Below, piece after piece: positions 1-9,047 of a DNA stretch of 64,000 nucleotides (positions are counted from its first letter, which is position 1; each line of letters begins with the position of its first letter). This DNA comes from Liopterus haemorrhoidalis. Its lineage: Eukaryota > Arthropoda > Insecta > Coleoptera > Dytiscidae. The notes under the pieces were generated by a model. The model saw only the letters and a list, made by a program, of their open reading frames with translations, was not told the origin of the DNA and ran no database searches. The stretch is taken from contig OZ020624.1 of assembly GCA_963971575.1 (NCBI GenBank), positions 315,001-379,000 of the forward strand. Direction: 5' to 3'. A program made the translations under genes and the position numbers.

Positions 1-298
1 AAATTGTCTCGACACCGGAACCCTAGTTTGCAAATTAGAACACGAATTTTCTAACCATTACACCATGAAAGCATGCACAAAAATTTTTTTGCACAATTTT
101 GGCGAAAATCGCATCAAATAAATATTAATAATTTATTTTGCAAAAATAAAATTTTGATCGTTAATCCACGTACTAAGGGTTTTCATTTGATACCCTACTA
201 AGAATTTAATAAAAAATATATTTTTTTTCGATGAGCAGATACTTGTTTATATTTTTAGGGGGATATGTTTTTTAGATGTTTTAGTATTTTTCCTATGT

Positions 299-299
<1 letters not shown>

Positions 300-369
<70 letters not shown>

Positions 370-412
370 GGCAGACAGACAGACAGAAAGACAGACAGAC
401 AGACAGACAGAC
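300..412. repeat. (AGAC)n microsatellite
   Basis: A nearly pure run of the tetramer AGAC with a few substitutions (GGCA, AAAG). It sits at the position where other family A copies have only 2-4 units, so it is an in-place expansion of the element's own microsatellite. The long open frames it creates on both strands are artefacts of the period-4 repeat. Confidence 0.95.
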
Positions 413-454
413 GGCAAAATGACGGTATAGGGGTTTTTTGGTCATACCTACAAA

Positions 455-700
455 CAGTGGCGCACCCAGGAATTTTTGTTAGGGAAGGCCCTGAAGACAA
501 AAAAAAGGTCCTCGCTTTGAAAATCCAAAGTGATGATGGCCTAAAAACAAAAAGGTCCTCACTTCTAATATACAAATGACGACACCGACCTGAAAAAAAG
601 GTCCTCATCTCTTTTTTAAATTTTTTTATTGTGTTTGTGCGTTTATTTTTATTTCCTTCCTTCTTAAGGGGGGGGGGGGGCTTTCCTGGGTGCGCCAGTG
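455..700. mobile_element. 246-bp non-autonomous hAT-type element
   Basis: The ends are an inverted repeat, CAGTGGCGCACCCAGGAA on the left and its near complement on the right, flanked by an exact 8-bp duplication CCTACAAA (447-454 and 701-708). The insertion splits the family A end block; uninterrupted copies of that block (for example near 48455) read straight through 'cctacaaaaccc', which is the empty site. An 8-bp duplication and CAG-type ends are hAT hallmarks. The interior holds about three degenerate units containing AAAAAAAGGTCCTC, the same core that forms the minisatellite at 42390-42745. Confidence 0.88.
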
Positions 701-720
701 CCTACAAAACCCTAAAAACA

Positions 721-1476
721 GATTGGAGGTTATCTCCAATTTTATTAATACAGATTTTAGATATTCTGTCTCTCCTGTAGTTGTGTTTTTTATTTATAAA
801 CATAAAAAGTATTATTATTAAAAATATGTTTAGTATAAAAACAAGAAATTTGTACTTACTAGTAATTTAGGAGGTCTTAATTAATAAAATATTTGTTTAA
901 GATAATAAATTATTACATGTTTAGAGATAAGATTGGTTTCTCTTGACTCTTTCGCGAAAATATTCAGTTGAGAGTAGATTGTATACACGAACTGCGTGCG
1001 GGCGTCTGTGTACATCTGGTGGTTAACCTTGATCCAATGATCCAATGACGTAATGACAAATTAAACATATTATTAAATTAATTGAATATAATCAGTGACG
1101 GAGAAAAGGGGATACATTTAACATTGGCATACACAGTGTCATAGTCAATGGACAATCATACTTATGTTAGTTAGGGGGAAGTAAGGGCGCCGCTGATATG
1201 TGGGGGGGGGGGGGATTTTGTGAAAAAGTTTTATACCCCCCCCCAAGATTTTTTAAGTATAATTAGTTAAATGCATTCATTTATAACAGCGGTGGGCAAT
1301 TTTTTTGGAAGGAGGCCAATTTGATCAAACAGTGACTAAAGGGGTCGCACTAAATAAAAACTGATAATATTAATAATCGCTTCAGCAATTACAAAGTAGT
1401 ACCATTGAGTTGCTACAATCTAATACTCATAAACAGATCAATTGTTTCGCTAAAATTAAGGATAGTACCACGTCGC
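721..1476. other. Intergenic, no gene seen
   Basis: No coding potential is visible. Around 1288 there is a possible left end of a hAT-type element (CAGCGGTGGGCAA), but I find no matching right end; it may have been cut off by the mariner insertion that follows. Confidence 0.5.
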
Positions 1477-2651
1477 TCAATAAGTCTCGGGTCTAACTAA
1501 GAAAAACAATTCTTTTTTTTTAGAAATTCGGCTTTATTCATCAACATACTCTCCTTCAAGAGTGATACATTCATTCCAACGCTCTAACTTTTCGATGCCT
1601 TCTTTGTAGAAGCCAGTAGTCGCTAGGGGCCAGATCTGGAAAGTACGGTGGGTGAGGAAGCAATTCGAAGCGTAATTCAGTTATTTTAACCATCGTTTTC
1701 ATCTAGTTGTGACACGGGGCGTTGTTTTGGTGAAAGAGCACTGTTTTCTTTTGCATGTGAAGCTGTTTTTTCTTGATTACTACACTCAATCGATCCAATA
1801 ATGCCATGTAGTATTCGCTATTGATAGTTTTACCTTTCTCAAGATAGTCGATAAACAAAATACCATGTGCGTACCAAAATACGGATATCATAACCTTGCC
1901 AGCTGACTTTTGAGTTTTTGGTCGCTTTGGACGACTTTCACCGACTGCTGTCCACTCAGCTGGCGATCTTTTTGATTCAGGTGTGTAGTAGTGGATCCAT
2001 GTTTCATCCGTTGTCACATACCGATGCAAGAAATCCTTTTTATCTCGCTTGAACAGCTCCAAATAACGCTCTGAATCGTCGACGCGTTGTTGTTTTTTGT
2101 CCGGTGTAAGCCAATGCGGCACCCACTTCGAAAGCAATTTACGTATGCTCAAATTTTCGTGTAAAATTGTAAACACATTACCTTCTGATATCTTTAAGGT
2201 GTCAGCTATCTCACGTTATTTCACTTTACGGTCTTTCAAAACTATTTTGTGGACTTTTTTTATGTTTTCCGAAACTACTGCCGATTTTGGGGCGACCAGA
2301 GCGTTCAGCATCATCGGTGTTTGTACGACCGCGTTTAAATTCAGCATACCAATCAGTAATAGTTGATTTGCCTGGTGCAGAGTCTCTATAACGCTTATCA
2401 AGTCACTGATGGGCTTCAACAGTATTTTTTCCCATCAAAAAACACAGTTTAATCAACACACGAAATTATTTTTTATCCATTCTTTTGAAAATTACAAAAC
2501 TGGAGTCACTAAAACCACTGTAATCTCTAAACTAATTGTCAGAATGTCATGAAATTTTCACACGTATCGTTTGAAGGTTGGTACTATCCAGAAATCATAT
2601 GGGTCTGTCAACAGTGTTGCCATATATATGTCAGACCGGAGACTTATTGAA
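1477..2651 (-). mobile_element. Defective mariner transposon
   Basis: The ends form an inverted repeat, TCAATAAGTCTCGGGTCT on the left and the complement of CCGGAGACTTATTGA on the right. The transposase reads on the minus strand and is broken (see separate entry). A second, internally deleted copy with the same left terminal sequence lies at 33420-33849. Length of about 1.2 kb is typical of a full mariner, so this copy is nearly complete in extent but decayed in sequence. Confidence 0.85.
1703..2480 (-). pseudogene. Mariner transposase, broken
   Basis: The reading starts at an ATG at 2480 (MDKK, then an in-frame stop), continues through a helix-turn-helix part (LISVIETLHQANQLLLIGML in a shifted frame) and then a long open stretch with the mariner hallmarks WVPHWLTPDKKQQRV, DETWIHYYTPESK and the block around HQNNAPCH. 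Established knowledge: mariner transposases use a DD34D catalytic triad, the first Asp being in DETW and the second in HQDNAPCH. Here the second Asp is Asn, so even without the frameshifts the enzyme would be catalytically dead. The C-terminal part with the third Asp is missing or unreadable below 1703. Confidence 0.88.
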
Positions 2652-2791
2652 TGAAGTGTTATATGGTAGTTTAAGATATTCTACATATACTGGTATTATG
2701 TTAAAAATTATAATACAATATATATTTTTGTTATTTTAACAAACTTATACACATAACTTATACATAGACACCATAACATACAATAATACAT

Positions 2792-5700
2792 TTAAGAAGT
2801 AATTCTTTGGGCGTCAAGCCAAACTCCGCCTTTAGCAGCACGTACAAAATTTTTCACGTCCAACTCCATGGGCTGAATTGTCTTAGAATTCAAACTGAAT
2901 TTGTAGTTTAAGAGCAGTCTACAGAGTCCCACTTTTGTCTGCATCATTCCGAAACGATTTCCTGAAAACATTTCATTTTATTATTTTCTCAATACGTAAT
3001 TTACATTTTTATGAGCACAAGTCCTTAATTATTCGAAATATGTTAAAGAGCTGAAAAGTAGTTTTTTATATAGTACCCCCCCGGTGCTTAAGTAGGAAAA
3101 TTTTCAAAATCTTACCAATGCATACTCTGGGTCCATCTCCGAAGGGTAACCAGGTGTAGTCAGGCCTGCTGGCTTTTCCCTCCTCGGTGAAGCGATCTGG
3201 ATCGAATTTGTCTGGTTCTGGGTAAAAGTCTGGATCTGTGTGTAAGCCTAAAACTGATATAAAGACACCCAGACCTTTCTTCAAAACTAAGTCCGTATCT
3301 GGTACAGTATAATCTTTGGTAACTTCTCTTTGGATTATCATGATTGGTGGATGCATACGAAGAGTTTCTGGAAATGAAAGTTTATAAAATATATAGAAAA
3401 GCCACTGTAAGAGGCTATTTTTACCTTGTATAACTCTTTCAAAATACTTCATGGACATAAGTGCCTCATAGGAGAACTGTCCATCATATTTCTTAAGAAC
3501 AGAAACAATTTCCTTTCTGGCTTGTTCTTGAATCTCTGGATTTTTGGCCAATTCATACAGACAGAAAGTCATTGTAGTTGAACTGGTTTCGAACCCAGCA
3601 ACAAAGAATAAGAAAGCCTGGGCTGCTACTTCATCAACAGTTAATGTAGTTCCAACAGTTTCACTTTTATCAATAATTTCCTCATCATCTTCATCTTGCT
3701 CCACTTCTCCCTTATTCTTCAATTGGATTAGAAGATCCATAAAATCATTTCTTTTGATATTGTTATCTTCGCGATATTTTATTGTGTCTCTCACTAATTT
3801 TCTGAAGAATCTATCAACATCTTTATTTGTAGCTCTCATTCTGAAAAATTTAGCTATTTTTGGATACATAAAAGCAAAGAACAATTTCATTCTATCAAGA
3901 AAACCAGGGTTAAAAGCATGTGATCCAAGTTTAATAAATTCTGATTCTGGTGTTTCGAAGCTATTGCAATCCAAACCAAATGCACAAGAGCCTATTACAT
4001 CTGTGGTGTATTGGGACATAATTTTCTTAATGTCGACTGGTTCGGCTTTGGAGATGGTGTCGTCCAAGCAATTTTCTAATCCTACGGTACATTGGACCAA
4101 GATGGAGAACATTTTTTTTAGTTTTCCTGACGTAAATGTGGGAGTTAATTTTTGACGAAGATGTTTCCATCTCATTCCAGTTAAGGAGAAGAGATGGGCT
4201 GATAAAGGGTCATCTTCTTCGTTAACGTAACCACCTAGAGCAAAATATAGATACAGAAACTTGGTATAATACGTGGGTTACCTTTTATGTTTTTACAAAC
4301 GACCACTAGATGGCAATATTGAAATGTGTCATTAATATGTAACATTTGCACCACCAGAATTATTTTGATAATAAAGATATTATTTATAACAATATGTAGA
4401 GTGTTTATGCAATACATAATTTTACTATGTTAATAGTTAACAGAACATTATGAAGGTTAAACAGAATTAACACTGGTCAACAAATTTAAACTTTTTTTTG
4501 CTGACTAAGATCTGATACTTGTTTTTAACTAATTTTGGGGTGCTGATTTCAAAAATGTTAACAGTTTCTGCCTATCACGTCAAATTTTTGTTCTATCGTA
4601 TTTTGACTTTTTTCACCTTTTCATGTTCTGATATACGTCTAATTTAATTTGAACTGGCCGGTGAGAATAGATTTAAATGTTGGAGACCCAAACATAATAC
4701 ACGAACCTTTGGGGGAGCGAACAAAAATCATTTTCCCCCCTCTTCATATTAAACTGGGTCTAATGAAGCAGTTTGTAAAAACGTTGAACAAAGATGGTAA
4801 CTGTTTCAAATATATATCTGAAACATTTCAGTCTCAGTAATGAGAAGCTAAAAGCTGGCATTTTTGACGACACAAATTAGAAAATTAGTGAATGATCCAC
4901 ATTTCACTGTACATATGGATGATATGGAGAAGAATGCATGGCAGTCTTTCGTGGCGCTCATCAAAAATTTTCTTGGGAATAAAAAAAGCCGAAAACTATG
5001 TGGAGGTCGTTGAAAATTTGATTGAAAATTATCATCATCTGGGGTGCAACATGAGCGTGAAACTTCATTTTTTAAACATCTTGACAAATTTCCTGTTAAC
5101 CTTGGAGATGTTAGTGATGAACAGGGTGAACGTTTCCATCAGGATTTAAAAGAGATGGAGAGACGTTATCAAGGAAGGTGGACTGACTACTGTTGGAGTA
5201 TTAAAAGAGACTTATCGGGAATGGTTCACTCCAGAAGATCTTACAAACCACCATTTAATCCTTATTTTGTATTTTTATTTTACTCCAATGCATTAAAATG
5301 TAATTAAAACTGTTCTCATTTTCTTTTTTTCACTATAAATAAAATTTTAAGAATATTTTCTAATTATTTATTCCTTATTGTTCGCCAAATTTGCACCAAT
5401 TACAGTATCGACGTCTAAAATTAAACTATAGAAGCATTATTTGGCCGAAAATATGTATTTGTTGTAGAGCAAAAATCTGATGTGATACGCATAAACTGAT
5501 GTGATATTTGAGTTCAGCAGCACCAAATTAGTAAGAAACAAGTCTTAGATGTAAGTCAGCAAAAATTGTGTTGACCAGTGTTATTGGTATCTTAGGTTAT
5601 TTTTAGAGTGTGGCCAATCTACTTAAATGGAAATAATCCATTTTTCTTTCTAATTTAATATGATTAAACGTATTGACAGCTAGATTAGTAACCCTCTACT

Positions 5701-6061
5701 AATCTTATCTATTCAATGACTCACCTCTATCAAAAAAATGATTAAAATCATTCAACATCATTTTCTTGACTAAAACTGGATCAGTAAATGAAAGAAATGG
5801 ATTATCAAAGAAGTATCCCCCGAAGTATTTATGTCCTAGAGCTTTATACTTGAAGTACCATTCTGTTACTTCAATGTCACTGTGCTTCCTCAGCATCATA
5901 CTCTCTGTCATGGAACCAAAAATACCATGGCCTGGTTCGTGTGGAACCCCAAGTCTTGCCCAGTATTTGTACTTGATTTTGAAATGGATGAAAAGGGCAA
6001 GACCTAAAAAGGCCAATAGACCCACGAAGTATAAAAGTAACGTTGTTGAAAATAAAGCCAT
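2792..6061 (-). CDS. Cytochrome P450, CYP6-like
   Basis: Four exons can be joined: 5725-6061, 3425-4234, 3116-3367 and 2792-2961, total 1569 nt, 522 aa, all introns GT-AG and phases consistent. Microsomal haem monooxygenases of the insect CYP6 clan oxidise plant allelochemicals, insecticides and endogenous lipids. Visible in the protein: an N-terminal membrane anchor (residues about 4-27), the C-helix WKHLRQKL, the I-helix oxygen-binding AGFETSS, ExxR as ETLR at about residue 383, FDPDRF, and the haem loop FGDGPRVCIG with the ligand Cys near residue 464. The last exon ends with the CYP6-type tail RNFVRAAKGGVWL-like sequence (here VKNFVRAAKGGVWLDAQ). Nothing looks broken. Intron 1 (4235-5724) contains a TIR transposon (4471-5580). 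The subfamily cannot be assigned without a search. Confidence 0.93.
4471..5580 (+). mobile_element. 1.1-kb TIR transposon in P450 intron 1
   Basis: The left end CACTGGTCAACAAATTT and right end AATTGTGTTGACCAGTG are inverted complements, and a second block of the repeat (TTTGCTGACTAAG and TAAGTCAGCAAAAA) lies just inside. No clean target duplication was recognised. Inside is a broken coding region on the plus strand (4649-5262). Confidence 0.75.
4649..5262 (+). pseudogene. Transposon-borne protein of unknown function, frameshifted
   Basis: Overlapping frames give a coherent but broken protein: IIFPPLHIKLGLMKQFVKTL, then GIFDDTQIRKLVNDPHF, then KNFLGNKKAENYVEVVENL, then GCNMSVKLHFLN, KFPVNLGDVSDEQGERFHQD and MERRYQGRWTDYCWSIKRD. 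The motif order LGLMKxFVK - LGN - LGCNMSxKxHFL - SDEHGERFHQD - YQGxWxxxxxADYCW is one I recognise as a repeated protein type in arthropod and cnidarian genomes, usually annotated as uncharacterised and probably part of a mobile element. At least two frameshifts separate the pieces. I cannot name an enzymatic role. Confidence 0.6.
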
Positions 6062-6164
6062 TTTGAATTAGTCTGAAAATAAAAAATTGATGTGTGAATT
6101 TTTCAAGCAAAAAACACAAAAAATAATTTTCCGAATACATAATCTGACATCAAAAATTCTTGTT

Positions 6165-6813
6165 GTACTATTCCGGTTCACACAAATGTACATTACTTAT
6201 AATTTTTTCAGATTTTTAGTTTAAACCATCTGGTCTACAGGGTGTAGGACATTTTTTTTCCACAATTTTGGCAAAAATCTCTTCAAAATAATTTATTTTG
6301 CAAAAATAAAACTTTATTTGATACCCTACTCAGAATTAAAAAAAAATTTTTTTCGATGAGCAGATATTTGTTTATATTTTTAGGGGGATATGTTTTTTAG
6401 ATGTTTAGTATTTTTCCTATGTGCGGGTCAAAGAGTTATATAAGCATGCCAAATTTCAACTCTCTAGGTTTAGCCGTTTGGTTATATTTTTTAGCGAACA
6501 GGCAGACAGACAGACAGATAGATAGACGACAAATTGACAGTATAAGAGTTTTTTGGTCATCCCTACAAAACCCCAAAAATATTGTCCTTTTTTCAAACAA
6601 ATTGAGAATTTTTGATTTAAAATTAGGCAAAATGTGTTGGGACTAAAATTCTGAACAATTATATTAATAAAGTTTTTGATTAACTCATAGTTAAGATAGA
6701 ATATGCAATGAAAAGAATGGTTTAGTCGTTTGGCTACAATTTTTACCGAGCAGACAGACGACAAAAAGGCGGTATAAGGGTTTTTTGGTCATACCTACAA
6801 AACCCTAAAAACG
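6165..6813 (+). repeat. Repeat family A, copy A2
   Basis: Upstream of the P450 start codon. It contains the family landmarks in order: 'ttccggttcacac', the long A/T block, 'tttagatgtttagtattttt', a short GACA microsatellite (about 6500-6520) and the end block 'ggttttttggtcat', here partly duplicated so that a second microsatellite/end block lies at 6745-6813. It falls in the region where P450 promoter elements would be expected. Confidence 0.75.
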
Positions 6814-7679
6814 CATGAAAATAGTATCACCAGTTCTCGAGTAAAAAGGGCACATTCGGATAGATAGACAGACTGACAGACAGAGAGACGTTGCCATTTA
6901 TATTATATATAGAGTTAATTAGTTACAAATGTTGGCGCAGAGCAACGATGGCTATTTGCGCTTAGAGAAAAGATGTATGAGATATGTACTTGTAAATTTT
7001 AAATTGTAATTTTATCTCATTGCTTTAAAAATGGCAAAAGCCGAAACTTGTAAGCTGTTGTTCACAAAATAGTGAAAATCTATATTGTTTTTTATTGAAA
7101 CAGTTATTAAATATGTAATATTAATATTAAAATGTACTTACCTATTAAATGGACTAATTCAAGTAACACTTGTAATGATAAGGTGCAATTTATAAATACA
7201 TTTGTATGATAGTGCAGAGATAAGAGAGAGTCATCAGCGACAGACAACGGACAGATACAGCGACATCACCGCGAGAGTTAAACTTTAATTCCGTTAGCCT
7301 TGGAACAGTTACGTAATAGAACATACATACATCCATTCTGTTTATTATTATAATTTATAAACAAGACAGACATGCTAACAAAACTGACCGGCATGCAGTA
7401 TGACTGAAGAAATGAAAATTCTATTTTTATCTTTTTTATATGCAGTTCATTTTTAATTTGTTTTCAATAGCTGTCCTTGAGCGTATTTACTTACTCGAGG
7501 TTCGCAAACAGTTTCTGGGACCCTCTCTTCAAACTAATACTCCCTTTATCCCCCTTTTGAAACACTCTTTTTGCCCCCCCTAAATAATATTTAGATTAAA
7601 GGCTTTATTTAGCAAAAAAGATATATTTTCGCATTCTAAACTCATTTTCTCAAGTGCATTTTTAATGTAAAATAAAAAA
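6814..7679. other. Intergenic, no gene seen
   Basis: Apart from short runs of GACA-like repeat near 6860-6890, no coding or repeat structure was recognised. Confidence 0.5.
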
Positions 7680-8328
7680 TCAGCTGTGGCCACCACAGGA
7701 CCGACCGCCATCATAAAGTACTGATATAAATTACATACTAGCAGCAGAGTAAAAATAACTTGGCCTAATATTTTCTAATTATTTATCATGACCATGGAAA
7801 CGTTACATATAAATATGAAAAAACTGAGAAAAAAATTTACAGAAATTATTGAAATTTTTCGTTTTATAAAAAAAACGTCTCAAATAAAAGTTATTAGTTA
7901 TTGCTTTTATAGCAACTTTTGTTCAATAAATTTTTTCGAAATATTTTTGTGTTGTGAAATATTCACAAAAAGATTAAAATCGAAACGAGTAAACTCCCAT
8001 TTTTAATCAACCGATTTTTACCAAACGTTGATCAACTCGTGCCATTGATGGCAGAAGTTTAAATATGAAGTTTAATAAAAATCCTTTCAGCCGAATTTGT
8101 TCTGCACGAGTACACAGACAGGCAGACGGACGGACGGACAGACAGACAGACAGACAGACAGCCGGACGGGCGGACAGACAGACCGACAGACATCATGCCA
8201 AAAATAGTCAAAACGTTATGTAGGGAGCTCAATTCGTGGAGATCCATCGAAATCTCGAAATGTCAAAATCGGTATGATCACAATACCTCCCTTATACATG
8301 TTGGCGGTCGGTAAAAAATGTGTCTATA
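7680..8328 (+). repeat. Interspersed repeat family B, copy B1
   Basis: This is the most complete member of a second repeat family. It begins near AGCTGTGGCCACCACAGGAC and ends near 'ggcggtcggtaaaaaatg'. A GACA/GACG microsatellite (about 8113-8190) lies at a fixed place between 'tctgcacgagtacacagac' and 'catcatgccaaaaatagtca'. Other copies are at 18378-18604, 29203-29520, 30325-30755 and 44858-45560, with a short remnant at 12229-12372. No protein is encoded. The superfamily is unknown to me. Confidence 0.78.
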
Positions 8329-8343
8329 TATAATATGAATATA

Positions 8344-8908
8344 ACGGGTGTTTTTTTTAGAGGTATAGAACTTTAAATTGCAATAAAACAACGATGGATT
8401 ATTCGATTGACATGAATTTTTTTTTATTCGAAAGATAATCTTGTGGCATTACATTAAATCATACCAACAAGACGGCGCAACATGTCACACAGCTCGTGCC
8501 ACAATCGATTTATTGAAAGACACGTTTGGTGACCGCCTAATTTCACGTTTTGGACCTGTGAATTGGCCTCCAAGATCTTGTGATTTAACACCGCTGGACT
8601 ACTTTCTGTGGGGCTATGTAAAGTCATTGGTCTATGCGGATAAGCCACAAACGTTTGACCATTTGGAAGACAACATTCGCCGTGTTATTGCCGATATACG
8701 GCCACAAATGTTGGAAAAAGTCATCGAAGATTGGACGTCCAGATTGGACTACATCCGAGCCAGCCGTGGCGGTCATATGCCAGAAATCATATTTAAAATG
8801 TAATGCCACAAGATTATCTTTCGAATAAAAAAAAATTCATGTCAATCGAATAATCCATCGTTGTTTTATTGCAATTTAAAGTTCTATACCTCTAAAAAAA
8901 ACACCCAT
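8344..8908 (+). mobile_element. 565-bp mariner-like element with about 110-bp inverted repeats
   Basis: The left arm 8344-8453 and the right arm 8799-8908 are near-perfect inverted complements (for example GTGTTTTTTTTAGAGGTATA on the left). TA dinucleotides flank both ends (8342-8343, 8909-8910), as for the Tc1/mariner superfamily. It was inserted right at the end of family B copy B1, and a 14-bp direct repeat ATAATATGAATATA brackets the insertion. The interior carries only the C-terminal half of a transposase. Confidence 0.85.
8441..8803 (+). pseudogene. C-terminal half of a mariner-like transposase
   Basis: The frame is open but has no ATG; it begins inside the left inverted repeat. It reads YQQDGATCHTARATIDLL, then WPPRSCDLTPLDYFLWGYVK, then a C-terminal stretch ending MPEIIFKM and a stop. 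The block QQDGA...H carries the second catalytic Asp and PRSCDLTPLDYFLWG the third acidic residue of DDE/D transposases in the Tc1/mariner group. The N-terminal DNA-binding domain and the first catalytic Asp are absent, so this is an internal-deletion derivative that cannot make an active enzyme. Confidence 0.85.
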
Positions 8909-9047
8909 TATAATATGAATATATAATAAACCCAGTTTTGTAGATTTTATTTGATATGTGATTCCTAAAATAAAAGATTAAATTAAGAAAGTATTGGTTT
9001 CGATCAATTTTTTATTAAGTATATATATTCAGATTAACGATAAATCG

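Larger units (their letters stand above)
61..720 (+). repeat. Interspersed repeat family A, copy A1
   Basis: This stretch matches five other places in the window (6165-6813, 15643-16622 reversed, 20925-21905 reversed, 33850-34200, 47437-48468). Shared landmarks are a block about a variable hydrophobic run of T/A, a segment ending in the phrase 'tatgtgcgggtcaaagagtt' in other copies, a GACA microsatellite, and an end block reading 'cctacaaaaccctaaaaa'. Here the microsatellite is greatly expanded (300-412) and the end block is interrupted by a hAT-type element (455-700). A tRNA-like segment on the minus strand lies at the extreme left edge (about 1-76). The family has no visible protein and I cannot place it in a named superfamily. 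Confidence 0.75.

Noticed and set aside
255..608. Long frames on both strands rich in RQTD and SVCL repeats
   Set aside because: They are translations of the (AGAC)n microsatellite and stop at its borders; no protein is implied.
3544..4155. 203-codon plus-strand frame
   Set aside because: It is the antisense shadow of P450 exon 2, which has full motif support.
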